Below, piece after piece: positions 47,860-58,964 of a stretch of 64,000 nt of DNA (position 1 is the first letter of the stretch; every line of letters begins with the position of its first letter). The position numbers and the translations under genes are program-made. The notes under the pieces are model-generated. The model made no database searches. It saw nothing but the letters and a program-made list of their open reading frames with translations, and was not told the DNA's origin. Source of the stretch: Acorus gramineus (taxonomy: Eukaryota > Streptophyta > Magnoliopsida > Acorales > Acoraceae). The stretch lies in the NCBI GenBank assembly GCA_030737835.1, contig CM060855.1, positions 1 to 64,000 of the forward strand, in the 5' to 3' direction.

Positions 47860-48960
47860 AACGTGCATACGACCCGCACGCACGCTAGCCCGAGCACCCC
47901 CGGCAACCACCCGCACGGCCGGCAACCACCCGCACGGCCGGCCGACCGCCCGGGTGCACCGCCGCGCCTCAGGCAACGCACCCCGCGCACCGCCGGGCCC
48001 CCGCCCGCCGCCTGGACACGCCGCCGAACCTCCCGGGTGCACCGCGCGCCCCCTGCGCCCCAGCGCAGCCGCCCGCGCACACCCCGCACGCCTCGCGCTG
48101 GCCCGCGAGCACCCCGCACGCCCCGCGCGCAGCGCCTCGCCCCTCACGCACCCCGCGCGCACCACCTCGCTCCGCGCGCACCCCGCGCGCACCACCAGCC
48201 TCTACCCTCCTCACCGCGCGCACGACTGCGCCTCAACCCAGCGCCCCGCGCGCATACTCACTGCGGTGCCCAGCGCCCCTGCGCCCAGCGCTCAGCACCC
48301 TCGCCCAGCACACCCGGTATCCGCGACCAGCTCCCAGCGCTCAGCGCCCAGCACCCGGGACCCTCACCCAGCGCCCACGCGCACGCACGCGCAACACGCG
48401 CCCAGCGCGCCTGGCAGCACGCGCCCAGCGCGCCTGCCAGCATGCCCACGCTGCTGCCCGCGTTGCCTGCCTGCACGCGTCGCCGAGTGGCCCGAGCACC
48501 GTTCGCCTGCACGCCCGGCACTGCTTGCCTGATGCCCGAGCACCTCCTGCCCTGCTCGCCTGCGCGCCCAGCCTGCCAGCCCGGCCTGCCCGCGCGCACA
48601 GCCCACAGCCTGCCTACTCACATGCCTCCCCCTGCACCCCCCCCCGAGCGCACGCCCGCGCGCGCGCCCGGCAACTGGTGCGCCTGCTCCCAGCCTACCC
48701 GGCTAGTCCTACCCAGCTCCTCGCGCACAGCTCGCCCAGCTCCACAGCACCAGCCGCTCGACCAGCCCTCCCGGGTGTACCCGCGCGCAGCACGCCCAGC
48801 GCCCGCACGCCCAGCACACCCGCGCGCCCAACACCCGCACGCCCAGCACGACCAGCACGCGCGCCCTGCACGCCCGCGCGCACGCCCGCGCGCGTCCAGC
48901 CTGCTGCGCTGCTGTGCTGCTGCCGGTGCTGCCTGCTGCCCGAGACAGCACCTCTACCAC
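47860..48960. repeat. extremely GC-rich, CpG-rich low-complexity core of the younger LTR
   Basis: Short CGCGCAC, CCCAGCGC and GCCCGCAC words repeat endlessly. Several frames on both strands stay open for 100-400 codons because stop codons are rare at this composition. These are not proteins. The older LTR has a much shorter equivalent (about 38460-38830), so this block has expanded. Confidence 0.8.
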
Positions 48961-49672
48961 CACCCACCGACCTCCGACCACCTCCACAGCCCTCCGACGG
49001 CCACCCACAGCCGCCGACCTCCACCCAACCCCAAAACCCACCTCCTAACATCCATCTAAACAAGAAAAGAGGGGAAATAGGGCTTACCAAGGGGAGGAAG
49101 GGAAGTCCGGACGCTCTCCGCGCGTCGAAACCTTTCCCCAAAGGTTTCCACCGCCCGGATCTACTCCCACCTCCGAAATGGGCCAAAACAGAGGAGAAGA
49201 GAGGGCGGACGGAGGGGCAAAACTCGCCGGAATCGGGATTTGAAACCACCGGGGTGACCCGATCTACACTTCCTAGGTTTTGGGTTTTTTGGTTTGAGGG
49301 CTCTAGGGGGGCTCAAAAGTGAGAAAAGGAGAGAGGGGAGAGAGAAAACCAAATGGTAGGGATGATGAATAGTGGTCAACCAAAAATTAGATTCCATTTA
49401 TATAGCGAGCGACTTAAAAACCCAGATACGCCTCGGAACTGCGAAATTTCGGGAACGTTACCGGAATTCAATGAAATTTTCGTGAGAGGCTTAAAATGGT
49501 ACCAGGACACCACATATGCAGTTAGATTTCCAATCGGAGTCCTCTAACTCAGGACGATAGCTAACAGTCCAAAAATTAGCGGTTCCGATCGAAAACCGAA
49601 AAAAATTGAAAAACTGCCAGAACGCTCCAACGGTTACCAGCAGGTTAAAAGTGACACAAATATAACAAATTG

Positions 49673-51464
49673 TGGCATGTTTACCACCAGATACGATAAA
49701 TACCTAATAAATGAACAAGTATGGAAATTGAGCAAAAGGACATTCAAGGTTCTAATGGGAGTATGCACAAAAAGTAATTCTAAGAGTGAAAGAGAGTGAG
49801 GCTCAGATTAAGGAACTGCAAGAAGATTATAAAAGATATAAACAATAGAAGTAAATATAACTATGTCGTTATTTTGTAAATAGGTGGTGATGACAAATAG
49901 AAATGATGGTTAACGTGCTCAAAGTTCTCAACCACAACCATTCACAAATAAGGAAATCAGTTTGGACCATTCAACAACTACCATCACCTATTTTTGGTCA
50001 GTCCACACGAAAAGTTAGTTATCATAAAGTCCATTATACCAAGTGAAATGACCCACAGAATGAGATTACGCGGTCCACTGTTGCTGATCGTGCTTGTGTG
50101 ACGTGTCACAACAGTATTGGTCTTATGTAACGTGCGTTTCTTTTTCTAACCAGTACTGAGAGGTCATTCAATGCCACGTAGTGAGATCAAGTTTGTTGAA
50201 AAGTTGTTATAAGGTGTATTACTAGTCGTTAAACATGACTTCCAAACTGTGAGTACAATGCATTTAACAAAAAAGCTCTTGAAATACAATTAATACAAAA
50301 CGAATCCCACCTTTGGTCCCAGGTACTGATGTGAAGTAGAATGCTTTATTGATTAGATGGTCCTAATTAACTCATTGAATCGTCATAAATCAAATATTAA
50401 ACCTTCTATGATTTTGTTTTCATTTGTTCTCTTCTACTACAGTTGATTATGGTGGGCCTTTTTTTTATTTTTCAATATATATACTAGTATAATTGTACAC
50501 ACAAATACATGTATTGACAATATATATACTAGTATAATTGTACACACAAATACTAGAATATAAATTTTACAAGCGTGTTAACAATCCATAATTTTTTTTT
50601 ATAAGATTTTCTTAAGGCTCATTATTATTAATATTTTAGAAATTATTCATAAAAAAAATCCATAATATAAAACTCACATGTTCATTTCAACAATAACAAA
50701 CTGAACATCACCATAATGCATAAAATAGCCATGATATAAACAAAGTATGACCAATAATAAAATAATGAAATGTTTGATAACTAAACAATAATGCATGGGG
50801 TTTACTTCAAAAGGTATGATAACATGAAAATAGCGATAATATAAATTAATAAGTATAACCAAGGCTAAATGATGAAATGTTAATTTTGATAATTGAACAA
50901 TATTTGCAAGGGTTTTTAGTTCAAAAAGTATGTTAGTATGAAAACTTATAAAAGAACACCCTTTTAATGCTAAGGAAAAAGTTAGGCAGGGAAGAAATCA
51001 TCAATAAAAAATAATAATAAAATAATCTCAAGAGGATCACCAAAATCTAAAAAAATAAAACTTTTCATCATATTTGAGCTCCCACAAATGATAAAATCAA
51101 ATTTCTCTAAATAAATCTTTAAAAAAAAAGAGCGAAAAACATCATAACAAACTAAAAAGAAATAATAAATTCCCAAAAATAAAATTAAGATTTGAAAAAC
51201 TTCAAAAAAGAGATAAAAATCACCATATGAATCAAGGAGAGGAAGTACCCTCATAGAAAGGATAAATCATAGTAGAAAATAAAATAATTTTATAAAAAAC
51301 AAATAAATAATAAATCATAGTAGAAAAGCCTAGGCATGCAAATGCGGTACTGATTGACATGCAAAATATAGTAGGATGAAATGACAATAGTAATTGAGCA
51401 GATAAAACAATAAAAGAGGGTTGAATATTGACATCACTGTGATATTTTAAATTGTATGCTATAT
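49673..51464. other. AT-rich spacer with small tandem duplications, no gene
   Basis: A 43-bp unit (ATACTAGTATAATTGTACAC) is duplicated at about 50477 and 50520. An imperfect unit of about 105-115 bases is duplicated at 50722-50825 and 50826-50940. AAATCATAGTAGAAAA occurs twice near 51264 and 51311. Nothing coding. Confidence 0.5.
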
Positions 51465-51901
51465 TTATACACACACACACCAACGAAGCATGGTTCTAGG
51501 GCATTAGTTCCAACGAAGCACAGTTCAAGTCTACAATATTGTATGTTGCCACACAAAAAAAAAAAAATGTTGTACATGCTTTGTGTATTCACATGTAACC
51601 ATATATACAACAAAATCTACAAAAAAAAAAAAAAACCCAATTGATGTGCAGAATTTTGATGGGAATTTGTGATGGTTAAGGAGAAAAAGAGTCCAGTTGA
51701 GTGGACAGGATTAGATCAAGGAATATCCCTTGGGACAACTTTATTATCAATTGTTATTTTTCAAAAAAATAAATTATTTTTTATAGTTTATGTGGTAAAA
51801 TGATCAATTGTTTATAGTTCAAGGTCATGATGATTCAATTAGTTCTGAGTGAGAAAAAACTTTTTGAAATCTATTTACAGAAAGTTGTCACAGTTTTTTT
51901 A

Positions 51902-51965
51902 TTTGGTTGCATGATTGTAAAAGCAGCTTCTATAAACGCAAAAGCTAAACAATCATGCAACCAAA
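51902..51965. repeat. perfect 17-bp hairpin, repeat copy 1
   Basis: Arms TTTGGTTGCATGATTGT (51902-51918) and ACAATCATGCAACCAAA (51949-51965) are exact complements around a 30-base loop containing GCAAAAGCT. Confidence 0.9.
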
Positions 51966-52404
51966 CGCAGCCTACACACAAACACACACACACACACACC
52001 AACGAAGCACGGTTGCAGAGCTTCAGTTCCAACGAGCATCAGTTCCAATGTAGTATGTTACCACCAAAAAAAAGAAAGTTGTATGTGCTTTGTGTATTCA
52101 CATGTAACAATATATACAACAAAATCTACTGTTAGATCTTTCCGGCAAATCTAGTTGATATGTTGAATTTTTATGGAGATTTATGCTGATTAAGGAGGAA
52201 AAGGAGACCAATTGAGTGGACAGGATTAGATCATGGAATATCCCTTGGACAACTTTATTTTAAGATGTTCTTTTTTAAAAAAATTCAGTTGTTTATAGTT
52301 CATGTGCTGATCTGATCAATTGTTCAAGGTGATGATGATTTAAATAATTCTTAGTGAAACAACTTCTTGAAATCTGTCGGTAGAAAGCTATCTCAGTTTT
52401 TCTG

Positions 52405-52466
52405 TTTGGTTGCACGATTGTAAAAACATCATGTAACCGCAAAAGCTGTCCAATCGTGCAACCAAA
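52405..52466. repeat. perfect 16-bp hairpin, repeat copy 2, covarying with copy 1
   Basis: Arms TTTGGTTGCACGATTG (52405-52420) and CAATCGTGCAACCAAA (52451-52466) are exact complements. Relative to copy 1 the left arm has T to C and the right arm the matching A to G, so pairing is kept. Confidence 0.9.
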
Positions 52467-52772
52467 TGTAACACACACACACATAAACACACACCAACAA
52501 AGGACGGTTGCAAAGCATCAATTCCATTGTTGTATGTTGCCACAAAAAAAATGTTGTACGTGCTTTGTGTATTCACACATAACCATATATACAACAAATC
52601 TACTGTTAGATCTTTCCAGCAAATCCAGTTATATGCTAAATTTTCATGGGGATTTGTGCTACTGAAAGAGAAAAGGAGTCCAATTGAGTGGACATAATCA
52701 AATCAAAGGTTTATCCTTTAGACAACTTTATTTTCAGAAAGTGATAATGATTTACTTAGTTCTGAGTGAGAA

Positions 52773-54074
52773 TCATTATTGGATTAATAAAAAAGAAGAA
52801 GAGCTTTTATTAAGCCATGCAAATTAAAATATTAATAATTTAATTACATAATAAGAGAAAAAGAGTTTTTATTCCTATAAACCTTTAGATGACTTATGGG
52901 GTATTCAATTCAATGTATTAACTTTGATTTACTTTACATATTTTGGATAAGTTGTGCTTCTCTTATACATGAAATGTATTATGTGATATTGTCTACTAGG
53001 TCAACTAGGTTACGAAGAGCATGTTATTTTTTTATGAGACATGACTGTGCATGAAATTTGTTTTTGATATGACATTCACTGGTTCTAGATCTTCATGTGA
53101 GATTACCTGGTTGAAAACTTGATACTCATCCAGGGATAGAATTTTGGTCTGTGATTTGAATTAATTAAGAACTTATAGATTTGTTTTTATTTAATTTGAA
53201 TGTGAACCTCTTTTTTATTATCCAAATTCTGATTTTTTTACATAGGCTTCGACAAGACTAAACGAAGTCCTAACTGTTAGAAATATTCTTAGAAATCATA
53301 TAAAATATTGTATCTCATGGAGTGATAAAATTTGAAGAATTCATGTATAATATGATTAATATAAAATAATAAAATAGAGAGAAAAAAGGTTTGGAATCGC
53401 CCGGTCAAGAGACACATAGGAGATACTATCCTTGAAACAAATATGTCATCCATATGCACGAAGTTTTACTGACATCATTCATTCCCGAGATACAACTCGA
53501 CCCACGAGATTCCCGAGGTGCGATCAAGTGGAGTCCTCGAACTGAATCCTTGTATTTTCAATGACTGGAATAGATAAATAAGGCTTGATCAAGATCTTTT
53601 ATATAACATAAAAAGTATTTTGATGGAAAAAATTCTCAGAGAAGAACTTGATTGATACTCTTTTGTTAGATACCAAACAATTCAATATATAGGGAGAAGT
53701 TGGGAAAATGTAACGCAAATGCATTGAATCACATGAACATTTGACACATTAATTCAAAACTATTTTTCATGCAATTGTAACTGCCAAAGCTATTAAAATT
53801 TGGATCACAATCAAAATACATACAACACTAACAACATAACTAGATCTAATATGAGACTCTTAACAAATTGTGGACAAGGCACACTGAAACACCAGCCCAA
53901 CTAGGCTATATTGTTCACTTCTTTTTTTTTACCTTGCTTGTAGCAAGGATGGATCCTGGGATATCTCAGTTACCTCAACAATGGAGGCATTTACTACTAG
54001 GCCACACCAATTATTATCTCTTCTCATTTTCTCGTCCACATCAAAGGAATATTTAATATTAAAATAATAGGTTG
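52773..54074. other. AT-rich spacer, no gene
   Basis: No supported ORF, RNA gene or bounded element. A GC-richer phrase at 53400-53550 (GATACAACTCGACCCACGAG) looks like old repeat debris. Confidence 0.4.
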
Positions 54075-54082
54075 TTGATAAA

Positions 54083-55345
54083 CAGGAGCTGAACTACTAG
54101 TACACTTGGCCGGGCTGTAGCCCCACACAAAATTTTGAAATTTTTTTCAAAGAGGCCCCAATCTCAGACCCCCAATTAACCAGCCCAGCCTAGCCAGCTT
54201 AACCCATCAAAGACAACCCCAATCCATCAAAGACAACCCTAATCATACCAATTACCAAATAAAGATAAAATTGATTAAAACCTAAATACCCTTCTCCTTC
54301 CTCAATTCCTCCCACAATTTCTCTGCAAACCTGCATTGACGGACATCAATCAGAGGCTTGGAGCATCAAGCGATGACAAGGGAGGCGAACCACTGCCCAC
54401 AAGACCAGGTTTGAACTTTTTCTCTATTGATCCCGCTCTTTCTCCCTTCCTCCTGATGAGACAGACAGAGAGTCGCAAATCAGCTCTCCCCCCATGATGA
54501 GATGGACAACGATTGTATCTTCCCCCGAGTCCCTGACGAGACCGACGGTCATCGGGTTTCGGGCGAGAGCAAGATGATGACTTTTGGTAAGAAAACAGAA
54601 GACTTTATGTTTTTATAGAGATTCACATTTTTACCACTGTTTTGTTCATTGGATTTGGGGATTTTATAAAGGTGTATGTGTGTAAGTGAGTCTATGAGTG
54701 GTGTTCATAGGTGTAGACCACTAGTACTTCTATGGTCATATTAAATAAAATATTTGAATAGTTGGTTTTGGCTTGTATTCAATAATATATTAGAATTGTT
54801 TCATTCTAGCTTGAAACCTCTATGTTCTTTTACTTCTAGAATGTGTTATGTATAGACATAGAATGGCTTGATCCCATTCCCTTTTTGGATTAAAAATTAA
54901 GGCGTGATGATAAATTTACAATATATTTAAAAAGGTGTATAAATCAACACACACACACACCACACACACACACATACATATATTTTATTATTTATAAGTG
55001 GTCTAAGTGGACAAGTTATTATCTGGACAAAATATATATTTTCATTATTTTTTATTTATTCTCGAATACTTTATTTTTAATTTTTTAATGTATGTTGCTT
55101 TTGATGTTAAGATTTAAGAAAAAGTTTAAAAAACAAGTGGTGTTGTCAATTGTATGACTTGTGTCTCGACCAAAATTGAAAGTGGATCAGTGACAATCGA
55201 TAGATATTGAGTTAATTTTTTAATTGGAGATTCTTTGAAAATAGCCACAAAGGTATGTACAATTTTTTATATTAAACTCAAATTGTTTATTAGATTTTGT
55301 ATTCGTGTTAGCCCTCCCCCATATAAAATCCTGGTTCCGCCCTTG
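54083..55345. mobile_element. 1.26-kb non-autonomous hAT element
   Basis: A perfect 8-bp duplication TTGATAAA flanks it (54075-54082 and 55346-55353). Ends are CAGGAGCTGAACTA and, read inward from the right, CAAGGGCGGAACCA, matching at 10 of 14 positions. The phrases GGCCGGGCTGTAGCCCC near the left and ATCCTGGTTCCGCCC near the right are typical of this plant hAT group. There is no transposase. The stretch 54290-54600 resembles a captured 5' leader and short coding edge but cannot be assigned. A CA microsatellite is at 54950-54972. Confidence 0.85.
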
Positions 55346-55504
55346 TTGATAAACTTAAAGGGTAAGGGGCCAAGCCAAGTATGAAATATTTACGTTCTTG
55401 TTTTTTCTTAATATAATCTTCAATCTTTTTTATAGTATCTAATGCAGTCTTATATATTTCGCTAGTCGTCTCTATACCGATATATATTGCATTAGAAAAG
55501 ATAT

Positions 55505-55617
55505 TATTCAATTTATTGAAATATTCATTTCTGCTTTCATAAAAAAATATATCTCATTATGATTTTTTTTTTAAATAAAAAATTGTGTTTTGAATTGTAA
55601 AATATGTAACATTTTCC
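55505..55617. mobile_element. truncated MITE, GTTACAC family
   Basis: The right part of the family is present (TATATCTCATTATG, poly-T/A, GAATTGTAAAATATG) ending TGTAACATTTTCC. The left terminus is missing. Confidence 0.4.
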
Positions 55618-55799
55618 TATTTTAAATTTAAAAATCAAGCAGTATCACCTATATGAGAAGCAACTAAACATTATCATTTTCTTTGGTCCTCAATCAATTA
55701 ATTGCACAACATAGGCTCCCCACTATTGAACTTAATTTCCCTTCAGTCATGTGGTTTATGGATAAATCCCATTATTCAACCATATTTTGCTAAAAAAAA

Positions 55800-56855
55800 A
55801 TTTGAGAAAATTTTAAAATAACCCCACAAAAAAACAACTTTCACTTTTTAACCCCAGGGCCAATTTAATTATAAAACTGGTCCTCGAGTCAATTTTGACC
55901 TGTCAGCGCCCCCAAGTGGCGCGCTGACTGGTCTAAAAATGGCCACGCTGGCGGAGACATGATTGGTAATCACGTCTCCGCCACTTCACCCCTCAGCCCC
56001 GTGTACGCCGACCCGCTGCTCGCAGGGGGACTCGTCTCCCCCATGAGTCCCGCTGCACAGCGCGGGTCAGCACGCACTTGTGGGGGTTAAGCATTGATTT
56101 TTTTTTTTTTACTTTTTGTTTTTAATTTTTTCTTGACATGACATAGTGTATTTACACTTTTATATATCAATAGATTATTTGTGAAAATGAGATAGATTGA
56201 TCCTACTAGGTGTTAAATAAAACTTAATTTTATAAAACAACCATTTATATATTTTTGCATGTGATTTTTTTTATAAATTGTTGTTTTATAAAATTAAATT
56301 TTAAATATTATCTAAATTTTAAATCTTATTTGAATTTTAAAATTTAGACTTGATCTTAATTTTAAATCAAAATTAGGTCTTATCATTCCAAAATTATTTC
56401 TAACCAAATATTACTTTGAAAATAGAGAAAAAAAAATTATGATGAGTATTATTTGTATTTGGGAATTGATCTTCTGCTTATTTTTTATGCTTGTTTACCT
56501 ATTAGATCATTTTATTAAAATTTTCAACACCTCGGGAGATCTATTAATCTCATCTCCATGAATAATCTATTAAATTAAAAATGACCTCTTAAAATAAAAG
56601 GCAAAAGCAAAAAAAAATTAATCAACCCCACGCGCTAACAAGCGCACGCACTAATCACGTCTCCCTCTGAGACGTGTCACCCCTGCGTGGCACGGGTCAG
56701 CGCACGCGCAGGGGTGATTAGGGAATCACTTCTCTGCCATGATATGTTTACTGGGGCAAAACCGTCTCCAGGGCCAGTTTTGCAAATAAACTGGTCTTGT
56801 GGTCAAAAGTGAAATTCTTTTTTTTAGGAGGTTATTTTTAAAAAAAATTCATTTT
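55800..56855. mobile_element. 1.05-kb element with ~95-bp terminal inverted repeats
   Basis: Left end blocks AAAATAACCCCACAAAA, TTTCACTTTT and AAAACTGGTCCTCGAG are mirrored on the right (CTCCAGGGCCAGTTTTGC, AAAAGTGAAATTCTT, GGAGGTTATTTTT). Just inside lie palindromic segments around CACGTCTCCGCCAC and ACGTCTCCCTCTGAGACGTG. The centre is AT-rich and non-coding. No target duplication could be separated from the A/T-rich flanks; probably a non-autonomous MULE. Confidence 0.65.
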
Positions 56856-56880
56856 TTTTATAATTTAAATAACCATTAGA

Positions 56881-57421
56881 ATATATATATATATATATAT
56901 ATAGGGGCCCGATGGGTCGTGCGCACGGTGCACCACATCGTGCGTCCCTAACGTCGACCGTGCGATCGATGTACTCGTCGATCGCACGGTCGACGTTTTT
57001 TTTTAAAAAAAAAAAAAAAAACAAAAACGGTCGCCCGGCGACTGCTCGCGACGCCCGGGGACTGCTCGGGATCGCCCGGCGACTGCTCGCGACGGACCCC
57101 GGCGATCGCCACGCGACGGACGGACCCCGGCCGATGGTCGCGGGTGGTCGCCGATGGTCGACGATGGTCGCGGGTGGTCGCCGATGGTCGCGGGTGCTCG
57201 CCGATGGTCGCCGGCGAGAGAGAGTCAGAGAGAGTCGAGAGAGAGAGAGAGAGAGAGAGTGAGTCGAGAGAGAGTGAGAGAGAGTCGAGAGAGAGAGTGC
57301 AGAGAGAGTCGAGAATGGTTTTTTTGTTTTTTTTTTTTTTGGACCGTTCGATCGTGCTCGATCGGACGGTCGGCAGCGGATCCGCACGGCGCGCACGTCC
57401 GCAGCGGATCATCTCCCTGTG

Positions 57422-57472
<51 letters not shown>
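56881..57472. mobile_element. CpG-rich hairpin element between (TA)n tracts
   Basis: A (TA)n tract (56881-56902) and a GT/TA tract (57417-57472) bound a block quite unlike its AT-rich surroundings. Near each end is a hairpin: a perfect one at 56951-56996 and an imperfect one around 57350-57372 (GACCGTTCGATCG / CGATCGGACGGTC). The centre has short tandem words (GGTCGCGGGTGGTCGCCGAT) and GA microsatellites. The reading frames in it are low-complexity. The superfamily is unclear. Confidence 0.6.
56951..56996. repeat. perfect 19-bp hairpin with 8-base loop
   Basis: Arms ACGTCGACCGTGCGATCGA (56951-56969) and TCGATCGCACGGTCGACGT (56978-56996) are exact complements around TGTACTCG. Confidence 0.95.
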
Positions 57473-58925
57473 GAGAGAGCTGATTTTATGCGGATGGTGC
57501 GGCAAGCAATAATGATTGTCCAAATCTATTTCCACTGATCTAATGGTCGGTTTAAATGCATAACATGTCCAAAAAGTTGTAACCTATCCATCTGTTACAC
57601 TAACATCCCCTCCCTCTCGATCAGGTTCTCTCCCTGTCTCTCCTCACATTTCATTTCATCTTACAGAACCAAAAAAACATATAAAAAAAAACTCAAAATC
57701 GCCTTACCCTCACTGTCTCTCTCCCACTTTCTTTTTTATTATCATTTGATTTAATTTTTCTATAGGTTTGTTGTTTTGTACTTTTCATAAACACTCCTAC
57801 TTTGATCATTTTTTATTTGCTTCAATAATTTGGCAAACTGTTAGACTCTCCACCTTAAATTTTTTTTTTTAATGAAGCTATGCAATGAAACATTTGTGTG
57901 CAATCTCAATTATGATCTTTTAATTCTATGTTATGCTTTTAATACTGAAATGTGTCAAAGTTGTATGCATAAACAAGGTCAAGTCCAACCGGGTAAGAAT
58001 TTTTTCACATTCTATATATTATTCTTAGCTAGATGTTTATTTATTTTTTATATATAAGTTTGATGTTGTATGCTGTTTAATGATTGTAATTTTTTTTTGA
58101 TATATTGGAATCTTGATTCAGGTGGAGGTTTTTTCAGTGAATTGATTTTAAGAAGTGTTGAGTCGATTTCGCAAATTGCAATGAAGAAAATATAGAAGAC
58201 TTTAGAAGCATAATAAAAAAATTTCTTCTTGCTTATTGTCGTTTGCACTAATTTATTTATTATTAAAATCTTATGTGTAATTTATCTTTAGGTGGTATTA
58301 TTTATCTTTTAACACATGAGTGTATAGTTACAAGGATGAATTGATGCAAAAATTTGTTGTTCATCTTGAAATGAGCATTTTGTATTTAATACTCTACTCA
58401 AATAGTTTTTTGTTGTCAACAAATCAAAAGTCTATTGGTAGAAATTCGTGAAACCTGTTCAAATACAATTATGAAACATGTTGTTTATAGTATCAAGACT
58501 TTTTAAAGCTTCTTAAAAAAAATTTATAACTTAAAAATTAATACCAAAAAAATTAAATACAAAAAAGACTTTTTAAAATCTTTTATATGTTTTGAGCTAA
58601 CAAAAGTACAAAACAACAAACCTCTAAGAAAATGAAATCAAATGATAATAATAATAAAAAAGGTGAGAGTGAGACAATGCAGGGGAGACGGTTTTGAGTT
58701 TTTTTATGTTTTTTCAGGTCAATCAAATGAAATGAAAAGTGAAGAGAGATAGAAAGAGAACCTAATCGAGAGGGAGGGGGTGTTAGTGTAACTGGATAGG
58801 CAGGCTATGACTTGTTGGACAGGTTACCCATGCATTTAAACTGACCATTAGAATAGTGGAAATAGATTTGGAAGATCATCATTGCTTGCCGCACAATAGT
58901 CCCAATGCCGCACTACCGTCCGCAC

Positions 58926-58926
<1 letters not shown>
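57473..58926. mobile_element. 1.45-kb element with ~300-bp terminal inverted repeats
   Basis: Left arm (about 57494-57790) and right arm (about 58600-58915) are inverted copies: GTGCGGCAAGCAAT near each end, then CCAAATCTATTTCCACT, TTAAATGCAT, TTACACTAACA(T/C)CCCCTCCC and finally AGGTTTGTTGTTTTGTAC. The unit lies directly between (TA)n tracts. The roughly 800-bp centre is AT-rich and has no recognised family; it may be captured DNA. Long arms suggest a non-autonomous MULE. A target duplication cannot be read because both flanks are TA repeats. Confidence 0.75.

Positions 58927-58964
<38 letters not shown>

Larger units (their letters stand above)
46077..49667 (+). mobile_element. long solo LTR, family A/B, younger copy (fossil)
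   Basis: It starts TGTCACGCCCCAGGGCGGCC and ends TATAACA, the TG...CA of LTRs, and is flanked by a perfect 5-bp target duplication AATTG (46072-46076 and 49668-49672). At 3591 bp it has no coding domain, primer-binding site or polypurine tract, so it is a solo LTR. Parts in order: GGGGTGAGCCACACGCTCAG block (46498), two roughly 100-bp units around 46600-46780, a 182-bp duplication (47163 and 47345), a very GC-rich core (47860-48960) and an AT-richer 3' part. Family inferred as long-LTR Ty3/gypsy. It looks whole as a solo LTR and younger than the copy at 36013. Confidence 0.85.
51465..52772. repeat. three tandem copies of a ~500-bp repeat
   Basis: Anchors of the type CAACGAAGCA lie at 51481, 52000 and 52495. 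Each copy has a CA microsatellite, a segment ending TTGTGTATTCACA, the block AGTTGAGTGGACAGGATTAG and TTCTGAGTGAGAA-like tails. Copies 1 and 2 also hold a long hairpin (51902-51965, 52405-52466). Copy 3 is truncated. The copies are roughly 85-90% alike by eye. Non-coding. Confidence 0.85.

Noticed and set aside
47863-49059. Open frames of 398, 293, 265 and 184 codons on both strands
   Set aside because: All lie in the GC-rich low-complexity core of the solo LTR. They overlap in several frames and strands and have Ala/Pro/Arg-only composition with no domain. Stops are rare at this composition.
36013-49667. The two long LTR-like units as the paired LTRs of one retrotransposon
   Set aside because: The right unit has its own AATTG duplication on both sides. 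The outer flanks of the pair do not match, and no primer-binding site, polypurine tract or gag-pol lies between them.
54290-54600. A short gene inside the hAT element
   Set aside because: There is a leader-like CT-rich stretch and some GC-rich sequence, but no frame with recognisable similarity or splice structure; captured DNA cannot be shown.
56824-57512. Reading frames of 100-190 codons rich in Arg, Ser and Val
   Set aside because: They are produced by CpG-rich tandem words and GA/TA microsatellites of the hairpin element; no domain.
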